NCBI GenBank assembly: GCA_907165275.2
Contig: OU015650.1
Location: forward strand, 14,538,001 to 14,602,000
Direction: 5' to 3'
Source: Zygaena filipendulae
Taxonomy: Eukaryota > Arthropoda > Insecta > Lepidoptera > Zygaenidae
Length of the DNA stretch: 64,000 nt
Part shown: positions 55,571-64,000 of the stretch, piece after piece
Numbering within the stretch: position 1 is the first letter of the stretch
How the letters are laid out: each line of letters opens with the position of its first letter
Notes under the pieces: generated by a model
What the model saw: the letters and a program-made list of their open reading frames with translations, nothing else
Told to the model about the DNA's origin: nothing
Database searches by the model: none
Translations under genes and position numbers: made by a program

Positions 55571-56242
55571 ATGTTTTCACTGCGATTCGTCGTGGCATTT
55601 GCGCTCCTAGCGGTCGCCGCCGCCGTACCAACGACCGACGGCCCGAGCCGACCGAGCCGGCCGACTTTCCTCAACCCGTTCGCGGTCGTTCCCGATGACG
55701 AAGCAAACGATACCCCGTGGTTCGTGTTCCCTAACCTGGGCAGCCTCTTCGCGCCGCTGTGGCAGTTGTTCCCGTCCGTCAGCGAGATAGCGCCGAGGAT
55801 CATCGTCGACGACAACAAATTCCAAGTCATCGTGAACGCGAAGGGTTACAAGGCAGACAGTTTGAAGGTGAAAACGAAGAACGGCTTCTTGTTCGTGCAA
55901 GGATCGCAGGCGGGCGGCAACGACGACCACGATGCGTACACGAGTCAGTTCTTCCACACGTACTCGCTGCCGCACAACGCGACGGTGTCAGCCATGACAG
56001 CTGAGCTGTCGAGCGACGACCACCTCATCGTGACAGCCCCGATGAACGGCCCAGACGACAAGGACAAGGAGACCGACCGCGAAATACCTGTCGTTGCATC
56101 CGGCAAACCCTATGTGCCCGAGGAGAAAACTACAATCGCGCCCGAAGCTGATGACGGGCGCAAAGAAGAAACGACGCCTGCCAACCGCGAGGAGGTCACC
56201 GACAAAGACAACAGCATCCCACACGGCAACGAAGCCTTGTAA
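55571..56242 (+). CDS. Secreted alpha-crystallin-fold (sHSP-like) protein 2
   Basis: 223 aa. Signal peptide at residues 1-18 (MFSLRFVVAFALLAVAAA, cut near AVP). A Pro-rich linker leads to an HSP20-type domain at about residues 70-165: IIVDDNKFQVIVNAKGYKAD, VKTKNGFLFVQGSQ, SQFFHTYSLPHNATVSAMTA and DDHLIVTAPM. The tail is acidic and polar (PDDKDKETDREIP, ending HGNEAL). It has the same architecture and strand motifs as the upstream gene, so the pair arose by tandem duplication, but the sequences have diverged greatly. Third codon positions are GC-rich, unlike the neighbour. AATAAA overlaps the stop codon (56241) and another lies near 56319. Its own TATA box suggests independent transcription. 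Confidence 0.87.
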   Translation: MFSLRFVVAFALLAVAAAVPTTDGPSRPSRPTFLNPFAVVPDDEANDTPWFVFPNLGSLFAPLWQLFPSVSEIAPRIIVDDNKFQVIVNAKGYKADSLKVKTKNGFLFVQGSQAGGNDDHDAYTSQFFHTYSLPHNATVSAMTAELSSDDHLIVTAPMNGPDDKDKETDREIPVVASGKPYVPEEKTTIAPEADDGRKEETTPANREEVTDKDNSIPHGNEAL

Positions 56243-57690
56243 TAAAGTGATACAAAACTTATAGACTTTAAGTTAAATTTTTAATGTAATTATAACGTAA
56301 ATATTATTATTATTATTGTAATAAATTACTTATTTTTTGTAAAAAAAATAACAAAACGAGTGTTTAATTGTTTGCGTGTCGGTATGCGTGTCGCGATCTG
56401 AGTTATAATTGTAGGTGTTTACGTAGATAGAATACCAAATGTGCGAGACGTGTACAGTGTGATAGCACAGACAATGGAGGTAGGTCCCTGCCATAAACAG
56501 CACACGGTGACTCGATCAAAGCGATCCGATGTCGTGGACATGGGAAGGAAGCCGTAGAATGAATTCAATATCGTTGATTTTTTACACGAGTATTTCTGTT
56601 TTTTTTTTTAATTGAAATAGGTAATTACTTACTGGCGCGAATTGCGAGGCGTATCATCAAGGTTTTTTCCGTCTTCTTTCAATGGCTTGCTATAAATTAG
56701 TGTAATCTCAATTCTAATGATCTTATTGGATATTTCTTTTTGTCTATTACAAACCATGGTTCTATTCCGATTCCTCATTTCTATAATATTTAATTGATTC
56801 ATATTTATTTATCGTTTGTGTCAATTTAACAATCAAGTAGTTAATCAGTAGGTTAGTTATTCCTTTATATCTCGCTATCCATGTCCTGTCCTGTCGTATT
56901 ATTAGGAGGCAAAGTTTGTAGTTTTGTTTGGATGTAAGATGTAATCTCTGTAACTACGTACCTACTGAACTGATGCTAAAAATTTATAAATTTAAAAATT
57001 CTCGAAGGTGACCCGAAATTAACCCGAGTGAAACCGCGTGGAAACAGCTAGTTATGAATAACAACAACAACCATACACGATGGCGTAGGTACAGAAGTGT
57101 CTAGAAACTTCGCCAATGATGAGCTATGTTCAAGTACAACTGGTACAGCTGACTAAATTAATATAGTATAAATAGAAAAGAATACCTGTTCTACAGCTTT
57201 GATAACATACCGGTTCTGTATATAAAATCTTTACGCGGTTTTTTGTTTGACGTTTTCAACTTTAAAAAAATAATTATAAATGCAGTTTATTTTCTATGCG
57301 AGTATTTAGTTATGATAATATTATAATTTATGTAGCGTTGAACTACTAAATATACATACATTATACATACAATACGATAAGCTTACACTCGTCTCTTTGA
57401 GAGGTAGGTAGAGACTAGAGAGTATAGGCTCTATCTCTCCTGCGAAGGTCAAACCACATGCACCTCGTTTTCATTTCAAATATATAGGTAAAAGATTGAC
57501 GGTTCTTATTTTTATGGTTTTTTCCCTCTCCTTACATAATTACAAATAAAATTACAAATTATATGGTTGTCTGGAAGAGATCGTTTTGAGCGATTAGACC
57601 ACCTATTGTTACACTTTTTTGTAAAATTATTTCTTAATTGTTTTTTTTTATTATGTTTCAATATAGAGTTATCTATCTATACAGTAACAC
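56243..57690. repeat. Non-coding; Helitron-like scrap at 56890-57050
   Basis: 3' flank of the gene pair, then AT-rich sequence. 56890-57050 has a degraded family body ending gtgaaaccgcgtggaaacagCTAG. No gene. Confidence 0.45.
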
Positions 57691-58020
57691 AGCCCTCCGT
57701 TGTGTATGTCTGTTCGCGCGATTAACTCACAGACTATACTGAACGGTTTGCATGCAGTTTTCACCAATAGATAGAGTGGTATATGAAGAAGGTTTCGGTA
57801 TATAATTTGACAAGGTTTTGTGTTAATTGGTTGAAATATAACCATAATAATTGTTGGAAGTGTCAGAAAAAGTATTTCGTTACGTTTTCACACCATAACT
57901 ACTCAACCGATCACCATGAAAATTGGCATACACTCTGTCAGGGGTACAGAGAAGGACACAGGGTACTTTTAATCCCGGAATTCCAGCAGGATCTCCCAAA
58001 TTAACGACGATGAAACCACG
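57691..58020 (+). repeat. Helitron-like repeat
   Basis: Contains gttacgttttcacaccataa, accatgaaaattggcatac, gtcaggggtacagagaagg and a degraded 3' end gatgaaaccacgcac. Confidence 0.6.
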
Positions 58021-58310
58021 CACGAAAAGTGTTTTCTTTTCACATACACGATAGTCGATTTACAATTTGTTCATTTATTGGCGAGTAGTTTATACATTCA
58101 CTATTTAAGTCTTACTTTTGAACAGGAAATTGCTTAGATAGGTAAATCATCAATAGCATGTAGACAAGTGTACTGTGACCTACTTAACGAGCACTCGAGT
58201 AAATTGGTAAACAAGGACGATTCTGTCCTTCACTTTGAATCTAATTAAACCACAGTTAAACCTTAAATACCTACTTGGAGTTTCCTGATTCTATCGTGGT
58301 CTCTTCTACA

Positions 58311-59087
58311 CTAATATTATAAAGAAGTGGTTTGTGAATTGTGAGTTTGTGACGTTGTTAGGGGTAGATAATCTCTGGATCTACTGAACTGATTGTGAAA
58401 ATTCTTTCATTTATAGGTAGCTACGGTAGTCCTTGTAACCGAGGCGGCCGTATGCCACTCGTTATGATATCCCGCCTCATTTCTAATATTTGTTATTTAT
58501 TTTTATATCTGTTCCTTTTATATTTTAAAAATTTGACTTTTGACTTTTTGATAGAACTATGTAGATACGAACGTAGTGAAGGTTCTCTCTAGATATGATT
58601 TAAAGAACACAAAAGCTCTAATTTACAAAAAATATCTTTTATTTGAGCTAGCCGAGTATTAATTACTTCCTCAACCTCAACAACCTCACCTCACAATTGG
58701 GGGCGCCAATTGTGAGGTTCGTGGTAGTAATATTCTGCGGCTAGCTCAAATAAAAGATATTTAATAAAATAAAAATAAAATGGTAAAATTAAATTTATTG
58801 AGACACAAATAATTTAGATGTTTATTGTGTCCAGTCTGGAATTGGAGTTCTTAATAAAATACAAAATCAGAATATAACAAAATATTTGAAATTTATAAAA
58901 AGAATATCAATAGAATATAAAAAGGAAGTATCTTATAAAATAAAAAGTAATACAAATGAGGCAGGATATCGTAACGAGTGGCATACGACCGCCTCGTTAC
59001 ATCCTGAGTGACTTAGGGTATTTTTTATCCCGAAATTCTTACGGGAACTCCGATATTACCACGGATGAAACCGCGGGGGACAGCTAG
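58311..59087 (+). repeat. Helitron-like repeat split by an inverted LTR pair
   Basis: Left part ctacactaatattataaag ... gctacggtagtcct (58311-58433), right part tcctgagtgacttagggta ... gaaaccgcgggggacagCTAG (59002-59087). Joined through one TCCT they match the tandem-unit variant (compare 38085-38115 in reverse), so the gap is a clean insertion. Confidence 0.78.
58434..59001. mobile_element. Inverted pair of LTR-like sequences, 4-bp duplication
   Basis: 58434-58695 (plus, TGTAAC...CTCACA) and 58711-59001 (minus, also TGTAAC...CTCACA) face each other around a 15-bp core. The first 47 nt and the last parts (aatatcttttatttgagcta gccg) of the two are alike; the middles differ. Flanked by TCCT on both sides. 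On the minus strand TGGCGCCCCC two bases after CTCACA resembles a tRNA-Asn primer site. No coding region. It could be a rearranged LTR element or a DNA transposon with 47-bp termini. Confidence 0.7.
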
Positions 59088-59878
59088 TCTATACCTATAT
59101 CAAAGTTAATCCATATTTCCCTTGGACACGGCATCACGCGTGAACGCCTGTACCAATTTCGCTAATTCTTATTTGTTGTATTTGTTATTACAATAATAAA
59201 CATACAGAAGGTTTTTATGAAAGAAGTTTTTGAGTTCCTGCGGGGATTCCGAAATTCACGTGGGTAAATCTTGATATCAGTATAGTTAGATGAAAAAAAA
59301 GATTTATGGACCTTTTTGTTTTTATATCGGTGTGCCCGTGTCAAGTAGTATTATGGACTATTATTATGCAAAATCCACTGAAGGGAATTGAACTTGGTTC
59401 TGCCTTTTAAATCTTACGTAAAACCTAATTAACTTTTAACATTGCGAGGGGATTTATATAGTTTAAAAATAGCGTACCTAAAGTATTATTTGTAAGCGAA
59501 TTTTAAAATGTTTTTAGTCCCTAAACATTGTCTATTTGCATTGCACGTAAGATTTTTACTAAAATAAAAAAAAAAAAAAACTCCCTAATAAAAAAATATA
59601 TAATTATGTGAATCATTCGCATCACCCACATAGAGCTAACAGCTGTATCTATTATTTGGTTGTTTGAAGGTTACCTCCATAGTCATTTGACCTTTTGCTC
59701 ATGCAATTTAACACTTCTGTATAAATTTTATTTTCTAGTAGGTACAAAAACTATTTATTTTCTTTTATTTACGTTTATTTAGGACAAAAACAGCAATAAG
59801 TACATACCTACCTACCATACCTACCTATTATATTTTCGGTACAGTCGACTCGTTAATTCGAAACTCGAGGGATTCTTA
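59088..59878. other. Non-coding stretch
   Basis: A Helitron-like scrap lies at 59230-59265 (gttcctgcggggattccgaa). Poly-A at 59569-59580. No gene. Confidence 0.4.
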
Positions 59879-60115
59879 CCGCCGCACTCAGAGTCGACTT
59901 TGATGATTAATTAGTTAAGTATAGATTTTTAAAACAAAACTGCCGCAATCAGAGACATTCAGTAAATTAATGTTAATTGGCATTTAATAAGATGTAACTT
60001 AATTAGTTTAATGTCAATTAACATTAAGTTATTAAACTTGTCTGATTGCGGCAGTTTTGTTTTAAAAATCTATACTTAACTAAGTAATCATTAAAGTCGA
60101 CTCTGAGTGCGGCGG
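59879..60115. mobile_element. Palindromic Harbinger-like MITE, TTA duplication
   Basis: 237 bp, ccgccgcactcagagtcgac ... gagtgcggcgg, flanked by TTA (59876-59878, 60116-60118). Confidence 0.86.
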
Positions 60116-62374
60116 TTAAAATATTACGAATTATCGAGTGTTTGAAATATCAATTAGGTATTAGCGGACCAAAAATAATATTGCTGCGCTGTCAGATAGC
60201 GGAAAACCAAAAAAATAAAACTCACCTTACGATTTTTTAGTATAACAACCCTTTAGTAAAATTTATTTACATTCGTATTACGCATACGTACATATTTTTT
60301 TTACTTATTGGTAATGAGGAGATCAAAGATATTGAAAGAGAATAGATTGGCAATACGCTCAGCCGCTAAGCTTTCCCCTTGAACCACGCAGCGGTCAAAT
60401 GATCTCATGCAAAATGCCGTTGGCTAGCAGAGACTATTGTCTATAGATATCACTTGACAGAAAGCGATGTGATTGGCTATTTGAAATGTACTTTGTAGTG
60501 ACTGGTATTCGATTGCGTCGCAACGATGTGATTGGTTTTTATTTTGATCATTCCCCCCGCAAAAATTGGTTGACGTAGATTGCATAGCAAAAGTTTGTAT
60601 TGTTCGTCTATTCTCTTATAATGTCTTTGGAGGAGATATTAAAAATGTTAATACTAGTATCACTTAGTGCACATTCAGACTCTACAAGTCTTAAATAAAT
60701 AGGTAAATATACAATACTTATTTATTTACCAGTATCTAATATAAATAATAATTATTAGTACGTCTGTTACGGATCGTGTAACATCTGAACAGCGCGACGG
60801 TTTGAGGTCATATTCAATTTGGTTAGCTAAAATAACCACTTTCATATAATATCATAACTTAATCATAACTAGAATAATTATGATTTTCAAATCATTTCGT
60901 AAGAGATTAAACTCAGTAAGCTGTATATTGAAGAGCGAGCAATAGCTAATTGTAATATCTGTACGTATTAAGCTGCATTTAGATTCTGATAAAAGGAAAA
61001 CGAAGCCTTCAATTTTGCCTCGATAAGCGCATTAAGTCGTGAAGTTCTCTGGAATTCGCGCTTCCTTTTTTAGATCCAATTTACATGTTATTGGAGATAA
61101 AGTTCAAAACGTTATGCATAAGTTCGTTTTAAACGTTCGCTTCGCTTAACTTCCGCCGCAAGGCAAATTGAGCCTTATGGGCAGGAAATCATAAATTACC
61201 TATTTTAGAATCTGCTATGAAGTACTGAATACCAGTTTCATTGGGCCAGAAAATAGATGAAAGGGTACGTCAAATACACTCATATAATTTCATCAGCTAA
61301 AAACACGTTGAGCTATAATTTGCTGGATCATAAAAATATCAGAAACATTGAGAAATAAGGCTATCTTAAAATCTTAAAACGAATTTTGTATACAAAATAA
61401 AAATAATGTTAGAAGAAGAAGAAATGAGTTACTGCTTTAGTATTTAATTTACTAGTGATTTTAACCTTTAATTTCTCTTTAAACTGCCCATAAAATGAGA
61501 AAATAGGCATGTGTCCATATATCTTGCAAATAAAAATGTATCGGAGATTAAATAGAGAGAAAAAAAAACAGGTACGTAACTACTCTAAGTATAACTTTAT
61601 AATTAAACCTATATTATACCTATTTACGAATAACTACGGATAAGTCGGTGCACGGAAAAACCTAAAAAGGTTTATGTAGCACCGTCAAGTGGTTACAATG
61701 TTTATAAATTAGTAAATAAATAAATAAATAAATTAAGATCACAGTTATACTTAGTCCGTTGAATAGATTAATTTGGTTTTTCGTATTAATGAAAAAATAG
61801 ATAAAGCGCATTAAAGCTTATAATTGGCGTCATAACGTCGTATTTTAAACTGTAGCGAATCGTGATGCCATCCTGCTACATTTCGACTTACTGTGATAAT
61901 AATTATTAATGTATCGCTGTTATTTTTTAATACTTAAAAAAGAAAAATAAATAATTGTACAATATTTTTTATTAATCTATATGACGGACTAAAAACTAAA
62001 ATTTTGTACATTCAGCCATATTCAAGTTTTAGGTACAGTGTTTTTTATGCCAATTCTTGTGTGTTGGCAGATGCAACTGCCGTGATGTGGCGCGAGCTAA
62101 TATAGACGTTATCTCAATTGACGTACCGTTCAAAATTCAACCAGCGCGCCGGGGTTGCTAATTGCAAGAATTACCTGTCCTCAAAACCCACAGTTGTTTG
62201 GATTGTGCTCACAAGCCGTATCGGGTATTCTATAGCACATTCGGTTACCGAAAGCCGGTATTGTTCGATGATATAAGTACTAAGTACCTATACCGTTTCT
62301 AGATGCGAAACAATGTCGAGTGTAGGTACAGTCACGTTTAAAAATACGTAAATACTTTTTCAGTCGTCTATCTC
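60116..62374. repeat. Non-coding; LINE-type tail at 61630-61735
   Basis: 61630-61735 (gtgcacggaaaaacctaaaaagg ... taaataaataaataaat) looks like a non-LTR 3' end with an (AAATA)n tail. 61920-62000 has eroded termini of the CRE-bearing MITE (atatgacggactaaaaac). No gene seen. Confidence 0.45.
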
Positions 62375-62703
62375 AATGGGCATGTGGACTAATTTTTATT
62401 TTTTAGTCCGTCTTGTAGATTATTAAAAAATATTGGACACGTATTTTTTCTTTTTTTGCGTAATCAAAAAATAACGGCGATATATTGAGTTCCAATTTCG
62501 CGTGACGTCACTATTCGGACAGCTTGTATGGCGGTTTTATCGGTTAGTGACGTCACGATCTCCTCATCCTAAACTTTAATGCGCTTTATCTATATTTTAA
62601 ATTATTTGAAAAAGCAAAAAATACGTGTCTATTGTTTTTTTTTATTTTCTAACTGACGGACTAATTAGAATTTTGATTTTCAAAAGTAGTCCACATCGCT
62701 ATT
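62375..62703 (+). mobile_element. CRE-bearing MITE, copy
   Basis: Left atgggcatgtggactaa, right tagtccacatcgc, two TGACGTCA sites. Close to copy 1. Confidence 0.8.
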
Positions 62704-63530
62704 ACTATACAGAATATTACAACGTAAAGAAGCGACACTCTGCGCCTCCCACCAATATCATGCCTCCTCAGCTGCCTGTCAACTGTCAGCTCGCTGTCAA
62801 CTTTACGCACACACGCAAAACACGTGTATGTACAAGCCGGCCATCTTTGCTAATGGGAAAGTAGGTACTTGATTCAGTTCATTGTATGGAGTGTAGAGTT
62901 GCCAATTTCCATCTTTACTATAATACAAGTAAGTATATAGTATCGTACTATATTTTAATGAATTGTACTATATATTATAAAAAAATAATATAGTAGAAAG
63001 AAGAAATAAAGAAAGAAAGAAGAAGAAAGAAAATAGATTTATTTCATGTATGTACGAAAAATACTATTGTTTTATCCCTAATTCAACTGTTAAACAAAGC
63101 CTGTCATATCAACAGCTGTCACTGGTCTGGAACTCACCCGCAGCGCAGCACGGGGAATTTCAGAACGAAATATTCCCGGCAAAAAACGTCAACTGTCAAA
63201 ATGACAATAATTTGTCGACAAATGCTGCCCGAAGTGCCCGATACTTAATGATTGAACGTCTGTGTACTTTTTTCCCTTTCATTTCACAAAAGTACTATAT
63301 TTCTGCAGCTTTTTTTAAAAAAATACTATATACTTATTGTTTTTTAAGTTGGCAACCCTGATGGAGAGTCTGGAGAATGTAAAACGTCGGTCAAAAAAGA
63401 TTACATATTTCTGAATCTGAATGTACGTGTGCATGTTATTTTTATGTGTGCTGTTGATTGTTTAAACGTATATCTATAGGTTATAGCCAGATTACCACAG
63501 TCAGAAAACGCTAGCTAGAGTTAGACACTA
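62704..63530. other. Non-coding; (GAAA)n microsatellite near 63000
   Basis: No recognisable gene. A GAAA/GAAGAA-rich run lies at 62996-63036. A 103-codon frame at 63050-63361 has no domain. Confidence 0.4.
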
Positions 63531-63672
63531 TCCTACTAATATTATAAATGTGAAAGTGTGGATGTTTGGATGTTTGTTACTCAATCACGCAAAAACAGCT
63601 GAGTGGATTTGGATGAAATTTGGCATGCACACTATCAGGGGTACAGAAAAGGACATAGGGTACTTTTTATCT
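63531..63672 (+). repeat. Helitron-like repeat, 3' truncated
   Basis: A|TCCTACTAATATTATAAA head at 63531, body to gtactttttatct at 63672, then unrelated sequence; the CTAG end is absent. Confidence 0.7.
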
Positions 63673-63786
63673 ATGTATAAAAAAAATGTATGAAATAAAT
63701 CATGATCATTTGAGTATTCAAGACGTAAAAGCGTAACGAAAAAACAAACAAACGAAATTCAATAATTAAGTATTGTGTAGTTTATG

Positions 63787-63821
63787 TAGGTATTTATTTA
63801 TTTATTTATTTATTTATTGTT
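63787..63821 (+). repeat. (TATT)n microsatellite
   Basis: About eight TATT units. Directly upstream (minus strand) of the partial frame at the right edge, where it would be the tail of a retroposed 3' end. Confidence 0.8.
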
Positions 63822-63851
63822 AACACATACGGTACAGGACCAATTACAATG

Positions 63852-64000
63852 GTTAACAAATACTAGTAGGCCTTGCATACAACTCCTCGCACATCTTCAG
63901 ACACACAGACAAGAGTTCCATCCACTCATCGGTAAACAAATCAGACCCAGGGTGGGCCCTCAGGAGAGCATTTAGTACGGTCAAGGTGCGACATACTGGC
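63852..64000 (-). CDS. Partial frame running off the right edge
   Basis: Minus-strand frame of 48 codons ending in a stop near 63855, reading LTVLNALLRAHPGSDLFTDE ... MCEELYARPTSIC. A short 3' UTR and (AATA)n tail follow, so this is more likely the 3' end of a non-LTR retrotransposon ORF than a host exon. I do not recognise the family. Confidence 0.35.

Overview
The window looks like a transposon-rich stretch of a lepidopteran (moth or butterfly) nuclear genome. It is AT-rich, has few host exons, and carries more than twenty copies of an interspersed repeat that runs from TCCTACTAATATTATAAA to a GC-rich hairpin followed by CTAG, a type very common in Lepidoptera. I see no prokaryotic gene organisation, CRISPR array or rRNA.

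Likely host genes are few. At 1414-3195 (minus) is a 593-residue coiled-coil protein with a possible DUF4485-like N-terminus. At 54684-56242 (plus) is a tandem pair of single-exon genes for secreted proteins with a small-heat-shock (alpha-crystallin) fold, each with a TATA box, a signal peptide and a poly(A) signal. Almost everything else is mobile DNA.

Layout. 5325-8479: an internally deleted hAT element with an 8-bp target duplication. It sits inside a Helitron-like repeat and has itself been hit by a MITE and by a complete Tc1 element; the Tc1 transposase has one premature TGA. 10690-21182: a young Ty3/gypsy-type retrotransposon (minus strand) with two 2304-bp LTRs that differ at only two positions I can see. 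It has a tRNA-His primer site, gag, and a gag-pol junction built as a -1 frameshift site (TTTAAAC, 7-nt spacer, H-type pseudoknot) leading into a pol that starts with a G-patch domain. 21718-27988: a degraded, intron-containing Myb/SANT (zeste-like) gene. Its third intron holds a Helitron-like repeat, and inside that repeat is a DIRS element (22295-27514) with gag, RT-RNase H and tyrosine recombinase genes, inverted termini and an internal complementary region.

28000-64000 is a patchwork of MITE families and old repeats: a CRE-bearing MITE (six good copies), a MITE with 4-bp target duplications, a palindromic PIF/Harbinger-like MITE with TTA/TAA duplications, a 427-bp fold-back at 35380-35806, Helitron-like repeats with internal tandem units, LINE fragments, and at 58434-59001 a pair of inverted LTR-like sequences that inserted as one unit with a 4-bp duplication.

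The most notable systems are the G-patch/-1 frameshift module of the gypsy-type element, the complete DIRS architecture with a 1.8-kb double-open reading region, and the inverted LTR pair. Repeat family names are inferred from visible motifs; no database search was possible.
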